DNA of 64,000 nucleotides, taken from the NCBI RefSeq assembly GCF_002259415.1, contig NZ_NPFY01000001.1, positions 124,001-188,000 of the forward strand, given 5' to 3'. Numbering within the stretch: the stretch's first letter is position 1; each line of letters begins with the position of its first letter. Positions 18,554-27,373 of this stretch are shown one piece after another. The notes under the pieces are model-generated. The model was not told the origin of the DNA, did no database searches, and was given only the letters and a program-made list of their open reading frames with translations. The position numbers were made by a program, and so were the translations under genes. This DNA comes from Rhodococcus sp. 14-2470-1b (lineage in GTDB: Bacteria; Actinomycetota; Actinomycetes; Mycobacteriales; Mycobacteriaceae).

Positions 18554-19246
18554 ATGACAACGTTCGTTCTTGCTTCGGCGTCGCCGGCTCGGTTGGGAGT
18601 CCTCCGAGCCGCGGGCGTCGACCCCGTCGTTCGGGTGTCCGGCGTCGACGAGGATGCTTTGACGGCCTCACTCGGTGAATCGGCGTCCCCCGAGGACGTC
18701 GTCGTGGCGCTGGCTCGCGCCAAGGCAGAGGCAGTCGTGAACGGCCTGAGCACTTCAGGCCCTGACCCTGCCCCGATTGACACTGCTCTGAACGACGCTG
18801 CTCTGATCGACGCTGCTCTGATCGACGCTGTGGTTGTCGGTTGTGATTCGATGCTGTCGATCGGCGGGGACCTCCAGGGCAAACCGCACACGGTCGACGT
18901 CGCCCGTCGACGCTGGCAGACCATGGCCGGGACGTCCGGCGAGCTCCTGACCGGCCACTCGGTCGTTCGCGTCCGCCACGGCCAAACGACGGCGGTGGTC
19001 GGTGCGTGCCATTCGACGACTGTTCACTTCGCGACACCGTCGGAGGCCGACCTGGAGACGTATCTGGCGTCGGGGGAACCTCTGGAGGTCGCGGGGTCCT
19101 TCACGCTGGACGGTCTCGGTGGGTGGTTCGTCGACCGCATCGAGGGTGACCCGTCCAGCGTCATCGGCATCGGCCTGCCCCTCGTTCGGCGATTGCTGAA
19201 CGAGGTCGGCGTATCGATGTCCGATGTGTGGTCAGCCCGGCAGTAG
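18554..19246 (+). CDS. maf: Maf-like nucleotide pyrophosphatase
   Basis: Maf proteins hydrolyse non-canonical or modified nucleoside triphosphates. The 230-residue protein begins LASASPARLGVLRAAG, contains the catalytic GCDSML (about residue 98) and the GKP segment. A run of short ALIDA/ALNDA units at about 77-92, encoded by 15-bp tandem repeats, sits in the loop just before the catalytic motif and makes this copy longer than usual. It corresponds to Rv3282 downstream of accE5. Its end overlaps the flavodoxin gene by 15 nt, tail to tail. Confidence 0.92.
   Translation: MTTFVLASASPARLGVLRAAGVDPVVRVSGVDEDALTASLGESASPEDVVVALARAKAEAVVNGLSTSGPDPAPIDTALNDAALIDAALIDAVVVGCDSMLSIGGDLQGKPHTVDVARRRWQTMAGTSGELLTGHSVVRVRHGQTTAVVGACHSTTVHFATPSEADLETYLASGEPLEVAGSFTLDGLGGWFVDRIEGDPSSVIGIGLPLVRRLLNEVGVSMSDVWSARQ
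18785..18829. repeat. 15-bp tandem repeats inside maf
   Basis: GCTCTGATCGACGCT occurs in three adjacent copies (18785-18799 with one change, 18800-18814, 18815-18829), with a degenerate partial copy upstream. It encodes the ALNDA/ALIDA units in a loop before the Maf catalytic motif. Confidence 0.9.
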
Positions 19247-19678
19247 TCCGGTGAGTTCGCGAGCCCACTCCTCGGCCAGAGCTTTCGGCTTGATGTTGGA
19301 CGAGCTGTCGTGGCGTGCATGCTCGTGGACCTGCACAGCACCCAGTTCCACGAGCTTCTCTGCGATGATCTCGCCGCCACGGTTGAACGTGTCCTCGTAG
19401 ATTCGGTCGCCGAGGCCGAACAGCGCGAACTTGAGCCCGGACAGGTCCGGTGCGTCCTCGACGAGTGCGTCGTAGAAGGGCTCGGCTCCCGTGGGCAGCT
19501 CGCCGTCACCGTAGGTGGAGCAGATGATGACGTGGAAGGCGTCGGTGTCGATCTCCGAGACCTCGTACTCGAGCATGTCGCGCACCTCGGCGTCGTGGTC
19601 CACCAGGATGTCGGCGATCTTGTCTGCCACTTCCTCGGCGGTACCGGTCTCCGAACCGAACAACACGACTACTGCCAT
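19232..19678 (-). CDS. Flavodoxin-like FMN protein
   Basis: The 148-residue protein starts with the FMN phosphate-binding loop GSETGTAEE (8-16), then STYGDGELP and FGLGDRIYEDTFN, which match the short flavodoxin domain of CysJ/cytochrome P450 reductase-type proteins. It would carry electrons between redox enzymes; the partners are not evident here. It stands alone between maf and an acyltransferase-like gene. The ATG at 19678 is the only start that places the loop correctly. Confidence 0.92.
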   Translation of the reverse strand: MAVVVLFGSETGTAEEVADKIADILVDHDAEVRDMLEYEVSEIDTDAFHVIICSTYGDGELPTGAEPFYDALVEDAPDLSGLKFALFGLGDRIYEDTFNRGGEIIAEKLVELGAVQVHEHARHDSSSNIKPKALAEEWARELTGLLPG

Positions 19679-19743
19679 GTTCACTTCCCCTTCGTCCGTA
19701 GCGCTGCACCGAAAAGGTGCGGAATCGGTGGATAAGCATAGCC

Positions 19744-21120
19744 TCACCAGAAAGTGGGCGTCAGCTGCCACCTGGTGTACTCGTCGGCGATCAGTTTCTT
19801 CAGATGTTCCCGGCCGGGGTACAGGTCCGGGTCCAGACCGGTCACACAGAGCGTCGCCGTCTCGCCGCACGTGTTCCACCAGACACTGACGCCGCCCTTG
19901 GTACGCCGCAGCAACTCCGCCGTGGTGTTCTGCGTGATCGAGCGCATCGCGACCGACTCCGCCACGGCTCCGCCCACCGAACGCAGAGCGCCTCCGCGTG
20001 CACCCAGGTTGGAGCAGAGGCACAGCGGTGCGGTTGCCGACTTGGCTGCGCGCGCGACGACGGCGTCGGGCAACATCTGCATCAGCGGCTTCGTGAGCTC
20101 GAACGTGGTGGACCGGGTGGCGTCGGCGAGCGCTTGGAACGCCGCCTTGCTGTCCCGGCGAATGGGCCGGAGATCGTCGAGGTAGCCCCTGCCTCCGTCC
20201 ACGACGATCGACACCCCGGACGTCGCGTTGGCACGGGTGTCGCCCGGAATGCGCGTGCTCACCGGAAGAGACACCTTGACTGCATCCGACTCCTTCACGC
20301 GGCCACCGGCCGTCAGAATGCCCAGGGCGACGGCCACCAACAGACTGTTGGCGCTACCCCCGGCCCTCGACGCTGCGGCCACCCATTCGTCCGTCGGGCA
20401 ATCCACGACGACGGTGCTGGGAGAGAACTCCCCCGTTGTCCGTGCTGCCACAGGTAGCTTGCCTGCTCGCTGCTTGTCCACCACAGCCGGCTTGTCCACC
20501 ACAGCCTGCGTACCCGCCTTCGAGGCGGACGGGGTGCTCGCACCCGGAAGCACGCCGCGCACGGTTCGGCCGAGTGCTCTGGCGGTGCCGGACGCCGCGG
20601 CCCGGAGTTGCCCGGCAGCATCGCGGAGGTCGGAGGTGGGTGCGGTGTCGAATGCCGAGGCGAAGTCGTCGGGATCAGAGGGTCCTCTCAGCGCTGCGAT
20701 GGCTGCAGACGTCAGGGCGCCACCGTCACCGACCACGTGGGAGGCGACGAGAGACAGCGCGGACCCTCCGTTCTCGAGGTCCGTGTACGCGAGTTGCCAC
20801 ACCGGTCCGCTCGTGGGGTCGAGAGCGACCGTCGCGCGCTCTTCCATCCACTCGGCGAGCGCGTGCGCGGGAATGGCTCGCGCGCCTCGGAGTAGGGGCA
20901 GTGTCGACTCGGCCCGCACCCATCGGTCTCGTGCACCCGGAACCGACACTCGGTGTACGGCTCGATCGATCGGTCCGCCTGCGAGGTTCCGCCACGTCGA
21001 GTCCAGTACCTCGGAGTCGATCGGACCTGTGAAGCGCCAGACGATCTGATTGACGACGGGAACGTCGAGGACGCACTCCATCCGGAGGAACAGGTCGTCG
21101 TCGTACGTCAATCTGGTCAC
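19744..21120 (-). CDS. Condensation-fold (WS/DGAT or PapA-like) acyltransferase A
   Basis: A 458-residue protein of the chloramphenicol-acetyltransferase/condensation superfamily, with the active-site motif HVVGDG (His128, Asp132). It is clearly paralogous to the protein at 22547-23914: both start MTR(L/I), share FLRM, VNQ/FNQ, VWRF and end with a WQL/GIGHEF-W tail, and in both the catalytic His is residue 128. Members move acyl groups from CoA or carriers to hydroxyls of lipids or sugars. The central 160-230 linker is Pro/Ser/Val-rich. It is divergent from a glycosyltransferase, suggesting glycolipid assembly; the acceptor is unknown. Confidence 0.8.
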   Translation of the reverse strand: MTRLTYDDDLFLRMECVLDVPVVNQIVWRFTGPIDSEVLDSTWRNLAGGPIDRAVHRVSVPGARDRWVRAESTLPLLRGARAIPAHALAEWMEERATVALDPTSGPVWQLAYTDLENGGSALSLVASHVVGDGGALTSAAIAALRGPSDPDDFASAFDTAPTSDLRDAAGQLRAAASGTARALGRTVRGVLPGASTPSASKAGTQAVVDKPAVVDKQRAGKLPVAARTTGEFSPSTVVVDCPTDEWVAAASRAGGSANSLLVAVALGILTAGGRVKESDAVKVSLPVSTRIPGDTRANATSGVSIVVDGGRGYLDDLRPIRRDSKAAFQALADATRSTTFELTKPLMQMLPDAVVARAAKSATAPLCLCSNLGARGGALRSVGGAVAESVAMRSITQNTTAELLRRTKGGVSVWWNTCGETATLCVTGLDPDLYPGREHLKKLIADEYTRWQLTPTFW

Positions 21121-21140
21121 CGAGAAAGGGTATCGGAGAA

Positions 21141-21175
21141 CGCGTGGTTGGAAACACCCGCGTGGTTCGAAACAC
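21141..21175. promoter_or_regulatory. 17-bp direct repeat in divergent promoter region
   Basis: CGCGTGGTT(G/C)GAAACAC occurs twice, 18 nt apart (21141-21157 and 21159-21175), with a single mismatch. It lies between the divergent acyltransferase A and glycosyltransferase genes and could be a regulator binding site shared by both. No regulator is encoded next to it. Confidence 0.45.
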
Positions 21176-21263
21176 CATTGCGCCCGTGCGTGTTACGCGA
21201 CGTTCACCACTCGTGCGGTAGGTTTCAGTTCTGCGTGCGAGGACGCGGCCGAGGAGGGCGGAA

Positions 21264-22562
21264 ATGAAGTTCGTGATGCCGTTCACAGGCAGCCGTGGGG
21301 ACGTCCAACCAGGCCTGGTCGTGGCGTCCGAGCTGTCCGCTCGTGGGCACGATGTCACCTTCGGCGCACCTCCCAACCTCGTCGCGTTCGCCGAGGCAGC
21401 AACGGCGGACCATGCGTCCGTGTCCGTGGTGCCGTTCGGTCCGGATACCCGAGCGCTTCTGGAGTCGGATCTGGTGCGCACCCGAATCAAGTCGAAGAAT
21501 CTTCGAACGCGGTGGGCCGCGTTGGCGGAACTGGCCAATTTCGGATGGGACGACATGGCCGAGAGCGTGCTGCTGATGGGTGCGCACGCAGACATGGCGA
21601 TAGCCGGCACCCTCGGCCAGGAATTGGTCTTCAATTATGCTGAGTCACAATCCATTCCTTTCGCAGCATTGCATTATTGCCCCATCCGATCGAACCGGTC
21701 GATGTCGGTCGTGCCGTCGCGCACGATGCCCGGTGTTGTCAATCGAACGACGTGGCGGATCCTCGAGTCCATGCGGTGGAACTCGATGAAGAAGCGAGAG
21801 AACACTCAGCGCCGCGCCCTCGGACTGGGGAATGCGTCGCGCCCCCTCCCCGAACGGATCGAGTCGTACGGCGGGATCGAGATCCAGGCATACGACTCTG
21901 CGTTCTTCCCCGGTCTCCGGCAGGAATGGGAGGACAGGAGACCGTTCATCGGGTTTCTCGAACCGGGCGGAAGCGAATCGTCGCACAGCACCGGAGTTCT
22001 CGGTGCCGATCCGATCCCCGCATCGCTTCGATCCTGGATCGAATCCGGGACTGCGCCGGTGTACTTCGGATTCGGCAGCATGCCGGTCAGGGATCCGACG
22101 GGGTTGGTGAGAATGATCGAGGACGTCTGCGCGCGCGGTGGATACCGGGCGATCGTCAGTTCGGGTTGGAGCGCACTCGACGAACGCGTCGATGCCGACA
22201 ACAGCGTTGCCATCGCCGGCTCCGTCGACCACGGCGCCTTGTTTCCGTTGTGTCGGGCTGCAGTTCACCACGGCGGCGCGGGCACGACTGCCGCGAGCGT
22301 TCGGGCGGGGTTACCGACCATGGTGTGCTGGTTCAGCGCGGATCAACCGTTCTGGGGTGCCGCTCTGACGAGAACCGGCGCTGGGTGCTCGGCGAAGTTC
22401 GTCGAACTCGACCGGGACACTCTCGCCGCAGGCATCGAGACGTTGATGCGCCCCGACACCGCGTCACATGCACGACAATTGGCCGCGGCCATGACAACTC
22501 CGGCCGACACGCGTCGCACCGCCGTGCGGTTGATAGAAGGTGCCGTTCACCAGAATTCGTGA
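21264..22562 (+). CDS. GT1-family glycosyltransferase (UGT/Gtf type)
   Basis: The 432-residue protein has the GT-B fold signatures of the UGT family: start FTGSRGDVQPG and, near residue 330, HHGGAGTTAASVRAGLP for nucleotide-sugar binding. Related actinobacterial enzymes glycosylate glycopeptidolipids or polyketide-type lipids (Gtf1-3 of mycobacteria). GGAGGGCGGAA precedes the ATG. It is flanked by two condensation-fold acyltransferase-like genes on the opposite strand, divergent from one and overlapping the other by 16 nt tail to tail. This indicates a glycosylated and acylated product. Confidence 0.87.
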   Translation: MKFVMPFTGSRGDVQPGLVVASELSARGHDVTFGAPPNLVAFAEAATADHASVSVVPFGPDTRALLESDLVRTRIKSKNLRTRWAALAELANFGWDDMAESVLLMGAHADMAIAGTLGQELVFNYAESQSIPFAALHYCPIRSNRSMSVVPSRTMPGVVNRTTWRILESMRWNSMKKRENTQRRALGLGNASRPLPERIESYGGIEIQAYDSAFFPGLRQEWEDRRPFIGFLEPGGSESSHSTGVLGADPIPASLRSWIESGTAPVYFGFGSMPVRDPTGLVRMIEDVCARGGYRAIVSSGWSALDERVDADNSVAIAGSVDHGALFPLCRAAVHHGGAGTTAASVRAGLPTMVCWFSADQPFWGAALTRTGAGCSAKFVELDRDTLAAGIETLMRPDTASHARQLAAAMTTPADTRRTAVRLIEGAVHQNS

Positions 22563-23914
22563 CCGATCCCCCAGCGTCCGAGAACCTCTGACACCACTTC
22601 TCGGACGTCCTCGTCGCTCGCCATTCGGTCCGGATCCATCCCGTGCATGCTGATCGTGATCGCAGCGTCGGTCTCGGTCGCCCAGGCCGTGGAACCACCG
22701 CCGAGCTGTCGTGCGAATTCGGCGTCCGCTCCCGAGAACGTCGCTCTGGCAGACACTCTCGTTGCTCGCACTCCGCCGATGGAGACAAAGTCGTCGGAGA
22801 GCCGACCGAGGTTGGAACACAGTCCCTCGGCGCCGTCCGCGGGGACGGGCAACCGTCTCGCCACCGCGTCGGGCAACATCTGGACGAGGGCCAACGGAAC
22901 CGGCCCGGTGGCCGCGCCCACAGCCTGTCGTGCGGAGAATTCCTGGAATGCAGTTTTGCTCGCTTTCCGGATGCCAGTGAGATCACGGTCGGCAGGATCC
23001 GGCACGGGCACTCGCACGGCGATTATTTTCGTGGAGTTCGAATCGACGTCCGACGAGCGCCGATCGTTGAAGGGAAGCGACCACCGCAGTTCTTCTCCGG
23101 GCCGTGCGCGGCCCAGCGCAGCGGACACCGACGTCATGACGGCGATGAACAACGAATTGGACGTACCACCCCACTGTGCGGCCGCCGCCGTCCACTCGGA
23201 CGCCGAGCAGCTGACCACGACGTAGGGCGGACTCCACGGCTCCGACGTCTCGGGCACATCGGTTCGGCTAGGTGCGTCGGGCGCGATCGGCGCTTCCGCT
23301 GATGACGGTTCTTCGTCAGCCGTACGTCGGACGACGGAAGTGACAGCCTGGGCGGATTTTCCCGCGAGCCACGTCGCGATCGGCCGGAGCTGGCCCACGG
23401 TGTCCGTGATGTCGGACGCGATCGAGTCGATCAGCGACGGCTTGTCACCCAGACGAGCCGAGTCCCCCACCGAGACGCCAGTGGATGCGCGTTCGACGGC
23501 GGCGACCATAGCCGCGCCGTCGGCAACCATGTGCGAGCAGACCAGAGACACGACCGTGCCGCCGTCTGCAACCGGAGCTGCGGACAGCTGCCATCCGATC
23601 CCCGCTTCCGGGTCGATGTCGGCGGAGATACGCTGTTCCGCCCAGCATCGAACCGCATCCGTCGGGACCGAATTGGTGGAGTAGTCCAGCGGTAACGACG
23701 TGTTCGAGGTCACCCATCGGTGCCTTGCCGTGGGAACGGTAGGCGGAAGTACCCGTCGCGAGAGCAATCCCGCAGACAGGTTCGCGTGCAGTTTTGCGAG
23801 CTCCGCGACTTCTACTGGGCTGTCGAACCGCCACACGAACTGATTGAACACCGGATTACCGATTCCATGATGCATTCGGAGGAATAGGTGATCCGCAAAT
23901 CCAATTCGGGTCAT
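22547..23914 (-). CDS. Condensation-fold (WS/DGAT or PapA-like) acyltransferase B
   Basis: Paralogue of the protein at 19744-21120: 455 residues, HMVADG with His128 and Asp132. The ATG at 23914 is preferred over a longer frame because it makes the N-termini of the two paralogues align exactly and gives the same catalytic position; no Shine-Dalgarno is visible. The motif VQMLPDA(V) and SNLG with a Ser/Thr-rich linker (about 185-220) are shared with A. The substrate is unknown. It overlaps the glycosyltransferase tail to tail and is divergent from the PapA-like tandem. Confidence 0.78.
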   Translation of the reverse strand: MTRIGFADHLFLRMHHGIGNPVFNQFVWRFDSPVEVAELAKLHANLSAGLLSRRVLPPTVPTARHRWVTSNTSLPLDYSTNSVPTDAVRCWAEQRISADIDPEAGIGWQLSAAPVADGGTVVSLVCSHMVADGAAMVAAVERASTGVSVGDSARLGDKPSLIDSIASDITDTVGQLRPIATWLAGKSAQAVTSVVRRTADEEPSSAEAPIAPDAPSRTDVPETSEPWSPPYVVVSCSASEWTAAAAQWGGTSNSLFIAVMTSVSAALGRARPGEELRWSLPFNDRRSSDVDSNSTKIIAVRVPVPDPADRDLTGIRKASKTAFQEFSARQAVGAATGPVPLALVQMLPDAVARRLPVPADGAEGLCSNLGRLSDDFVSIGGVRATRVSARATFSGADAEFARQLGGGSTAWATETDAAITISMHGMDPDRMASDEDVREVVSEVLGRWGIGHEFW

Positions 23915-24482
23915 CTGCGAAAATCTACTACAAAGCCATTGACCGAGCAGGTTCGACAGAGTGTCGAAATCACCGGGAAACAGCGTCGGAAATCGAATTT
24001 CAAGAATTCGAGACAGGACTTCGTACGGATTGGTTGGTTTCGAGGATGTGGCGCAAGCCATAAGGATACCGACCCGAAAGTCCGAAAACCGAGAGAGCGA
24101 CGTCGTCGCACCATGCAGCAGTGATCAGCGCATTCGCCAGGGCAATCGGACGAACTGCGCTGCCGACCAGCAGGTTACGAACGGGTAGTAGAAAATACCC
24201 GGACGTGACGTTCTCGGACGACAGAAAACGACACTGTCGTCAACTCGAGACCAGGTGATGAACAACACTTTTTTGCGTAGCGAATTACCGAACGATTCGC
24301 CTTAGTGTCGTCAGCGAAACCAATACCGAATGCACAATCCGCGAGAACCACGGAATGCGCGTTACAAACGGCTAGCACGGTGTCACGTCATGCGCGTGCG
24401 CTGTGCCTGTCGAGTCCGGCTTCACGAATCGTCACCCATGTTGCCAGTAGCTGCTGGCCGAGCTCGGAATTGGATGCTTTCG
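23915..24482. promoter_or_regulatory. 568-bp divergent intergenic region before the PapA-like tandem
   Basis: No gene is supported here. The stretch is visibly richer in A and T than its surroundings (runs such as ACAACACTTTTTTGCG near 24265), unlike the coding regions on both sides. It must hold promoters for acyltransferase B (leftward) and the PapA-like genes (rightward). In-frame starts upstream of 24483 exist but the extra sequence is not family-like. Confidence 0.5.
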
Positions 24483-25922
24483 ATGGAATACACCGAATTG
24501 GCGGACTACCCGCTGCCCGCAGGCAAGCTGACCGAGTGGGTCCCCGCCGTCGCCTCCGAGGCGTGGCGCGAGGATCCGCGGGGGATCTCCTTCACTCACG
24601 AGGACCACTGCAGCCGGGGCAACGACGGTTCGTGGATCGGTACCGTCTTCGAGATCCACCGTCGTTACGACGTCGAGGTCATGCGCCGGACCATCGGTGC
24701 CTACATCGCACGGCACGAGGCGTTCCGTACACGCGTCGAGCGCGACGACCGAACCGGCGCCTGGAGGCGCTACAGCGTCGAGGCCGACGCCGTCACGGTC
24801 GATGATCGGGCCGAGTCGTCGTCGTGGAGCGAGTCGCAGGTCTTCGAGCATCTCGAATCCTGGTTCGCCGACGTCGTCTCGCCGACGACGTGGCCGCACT
24901 TCGTTCTGGCGACCGTCGTCCCCGAGCCGCACGTGGCCGCCTCCGTCCCGCAGCAGGACAAGTTCCTCGTCGCGTTCGCCGCCGACCACTCGGTGATGGA
25001 CGCGTACAGCCAGATCTACGCGATCAACGAGTTCGACCGCCTGTACGCACATGTTCTGGACGGCGCCGAGCACGGACTCCCCGAGGTGGGCAGTTACGTG
25101 GACTTCTCCGCAGCCGAACGTGAGCTGGGTGAATCGTTGACCGCCGACCACGACGCGGTACTGGCCTGGGATCGCTTCCTGGCTGCCGAGGACGGCCGAT
25201 TCCCGGCGTTCCCGCTCCCGTTGCGCGCAGAGAACTCGTCGGCGCCGACCGATCTCGCCACTCGTCAGAGCAGCGTGTCTTCCTGGTTGCTCACCACCGA
25301 GCAGGTCGAGGTGTTCAATGCCAAATGCCGTGCAGCCGGCCAGAACATGCAGGCGGGGATTCTGGCGGCACTCGCGCTGGTCAACTCACGATTGACGGGC
25401 AACGGCACGTTCCGGACGATCATGCCCATGCACACCCGCTACGCGGAGAAATGGGCTGCGAGCGTCGGCTGGTACGTCGGGATTCTCCCGATGGAAATCC
25501 GACTGGACGATGCAGCGACCTTCGCCGAGGCGATAGAACGGGCCAACGTCGGGGCAACCGAGTACAAGGGGCTCGCCGCGATGCCGTACTCCAAGATCGC
25601 ATCCCTGATGTCCTCCACCGAGATCCCGCGCTTCGTCGTCTCCTACATCGACCTGAGGTTCCTTCCGGACGGCGAGGAATGGCAGGAACGAAAGGGCCGC
25701 GCACTGCGCAGCGAGTGCCACGCAGAGGACGAGGTCTACTTCTGGATCAACCGCACCCTGCAAGGCCTGAACATCTCGGCCCGATTCCCCAGCTCGGACG
25801 TGTCGACGACCAACGTGCACCGGTTCATCACCGAATTCGTCTCCGTGGTGACCGCTGTGATCGAAGAACCAACGGAAACCCTCGATTCTGCAGTTGCCGC
25901 CGTCGGAGCCGGGCGAGAATAG
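24483..25922 (+). CDS. PapA-like acyltransferase 1 (HxxxDA active site)
   Basis: The 479 residues resemble the polyketide-associated (PapA1/A2/A3-type) acyltransferases that esterify trehalose in mycobacteria: short N-terminus rich in aromatic/acidic residues, RHEAFRTR, then the active-site region ADHSVMDAYS with His169 and Asp173. The residue after Asp is Ala instead of the usual Gly. Near the C-terminus VYFWINRTLQG and ISARFPS match the PapA MWVNR/LFPDN region. It is most similar to paralogue 4 (30257). The ATG at 24483 matches that paralogue; ATG 24474 is possible. First gene of a three-gene tandem, 17 nt before the next. Confidence 0.82.
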   Translation: MEYTELADYPLPAGKLTEWVPAVASEAWREDPRGISFTHEDHCSRGNDGSWIGTVFEIHRRYDVEVMRRTIGAYIARHEAFRTRVERDDRTGAWRRYSVEADAVTVDDRAESSSWSESQVFEHLESWFADVVSPTTWPHFVLATVVPEPHVAASVPQQDKFLVAFAADHSVMDAYSQIYAINEFDRLYAHVLDGAEHGLPEVGSYVDFSAAERELGESLTADHDAVLAWDRFLAAEDGRFPAFPLPLRAENSSAPTDLATRQSSVSSWLLTTEQVEVFNAKCRAAGQNMQAGILAALALVNSRLTGNGTFRTIMPMHTRYAEKWAASVGWYVGILPMEIRLDDAATFAEAIERANVGATEYKGLAAMPYSKIASLMSSTEIPRFVVSYIDLRFLPDGEEWQERKGRALRSECHAEDEVYFWINRTLQGLNISARFPSSDVSTTNVHRFITEFVSVVTAVIEEPTETLDSAVAAVGAGRE

Positions 25923-25939
25923 ATCCGGGAGGTACATCG

Positions 25940-27370
25940 ATGATCATCACCGCGCTGAGCAACTGGACGCCTCGACCGGGCACTCTCGTGGAGTGGCACC
26001 CCAGTCGGGCGGCGTCGGACGCTGCGCTGGCAGCCCCGATTCACCCGGCCCCGCCGTCGTTTCTGCAGGAAGACCATCTGGTCGCGGCCGCAGCAGCGGC
26101 CACTCGCGGTGACGTCCACCACGCCTATACCGGAGTCGCCACCGAGATCGACGGGGCTCTCGATCGGGATGCCCTCTCCCGGGCGATCGCTGCCTACGTG
26201 CTTCGGCACGAAGGATTGCGGTGCTGGTTCGAGGTGAACGGCACGCAGGTCGTGCGGCACCTCGCCTCGAACGCGGTCGCCGAGTTCGAACCGAGGGATG
26301 CAGGCAGCTTCGACACCGACGAGCAGTTCCAGAGTTACGTCCGTGCCCGTTTCTCCGCCGAAGCCACCGCGTTCGAGTATCCGGGTTTCGTCGTCGGTGC
26401 CGTCGATCGCTCCGACGGTTTCACCCTCTACTACGGTGCGGATCACGCGTTCACCGACGGTGGTTCGCAGGCGCTGGTCATCAGCGAACTCGCTGATCTG
26501 TACGCAGTGGAGATCGGTGAGGACGCTCCCACACCTGCAGCGGCGGGCAGCCACCTCGAGTACGCGACCGCAGAGCGTGCGCTCGCGGCGACGTACGGCC
26601 CCGATGCCCCCGAGATCGCCGCGTGGAGAAGCATTTTCCAGAACAACGACGGCAAGATGCCGCGATTCCCTCTGCCACTCGGGCTGGGGGAAGGTGAACG
26701 CGGACCGGTACGGATCGTGGAACGCCATCTACTCGACGCCGACGCGACGGCTGCGCTCGACCGAGCGTGCAAGGCTGCGGGTGCACGCATCAGCAGCGGC
26801 GTGTTCGCTGCCGTCGGCATCGCCGATTTCGAACTGGCCGGCCGCACCGACTACTTCGGTATCACGGTGCTCAGCACGCGCCATCTCGGTGACTACGCGC
26901 AATCGCAGGGCTGGTTCGTGAACTTCGCGCCGGTCGCGTTCACCGTCGGTGATGCCGGTGCCTTCTCCGAGGTCGCCGTCGGAGCCCACGCCGGATTCGA
27001 GGCTTCGAAGAAGATCGCAGCGGTGCCCGTTCACGCCGTCCTCGGCGCGCTGGCTGCCGACGGAACGTTGGGCAGTGAACTGGCGGTGAGTCCGAACATG
27101 CTGTCCTACATCGATTTTCGATGGTTCCCCGGTGTCGGCCGTCCGGCTGACACGCGGGGTGAGCACTTCACCGGTGAAGGCAGGACGTCCAACGCGTCGA
27201 TGTGGATCAACCGCGACGCGGACCATCTGTACTTGTGCGCGCAGGTACCCGACAATCCCGTCGCCGCCGAGTCGGTCGAGCGCTATCACTCGCACCTGCA
27301 GAGCATCCTGGAATCGGTTGCCCGTGACGGCGACTATGCGATACGGGTGGCCGAAGTCGTCGGTGGTTGA
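25940..27370 (+). CDS. PapA-like acyltransferase 2 (canonical HxxxDG)
   Basis: A 476-residue enzyme closest in outline to mycobacterial PapA2/PapA1: TALSNWTPRPGTLVEWHPS at the N-terminus (compare the WxPxPG..W opening of PapA2), VLRHEGLRCWFE, and the active site ADHAFTDGGS with His169 and Asp173. FPLPLG and MWINRDADHLYLCAQVPDNP are also PapA-like. PapA1/A2 build sulfolipid by acylating trehalose; the substrate here is inferred only. GGGAGG stands 8 nt before the ATG. It is co-directional with the genes on both sides, with gaps of 17 and 3 nt. Confidence 0.86.
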   Translation: MIITALSNWTPRPGTLVEWHPSRAASDAALAAPIHPAPPSFLQEDHLVAAAAAATRGDVHHAYTGVATEIDGALDRDALSRAIAAYVLRHEGLRCWFEVNGTQVVRHLASNAVAEFEPRDAGSFDTDEQFQSYVRARFSAEATAFEYPGFVVGAVDRSDGFTLYYGADHAFTDGGSQALVISELADLYAVEIGEDAPTPAAAGSHLEYATAERALAATYGPDAPEIAAWRSIFQNNDGKMPRFPLPLGLGEGERGPVRIVERHLLDADATAALDRACKAAGARISSGVFAAVGIADFELAGRTDYFGITVLSTRHLGDYAQSQGWFVNFAPVAFTVGDAGAFSEVAVGAHAGFEASKKIAAVPVHAVLGALAADGTLGSELAVSPNMLSYIDFRWFPGVGRPADTRGEHFTGEGRTSNASMWINRDADHLYLCAQVPDNPVAAESVERYHSHLQSILESVARDGDYAIRVAEVVGG

Positions 27371-27373
27371 CCG

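Noticed and set aside
24330..24482. N-terminal extension of PapA-like protein 1
   Set aside because: Alignment with paralogue 4 begins at the ATG at 24483; the extension is Cys/Arg-rich and unlike the family.
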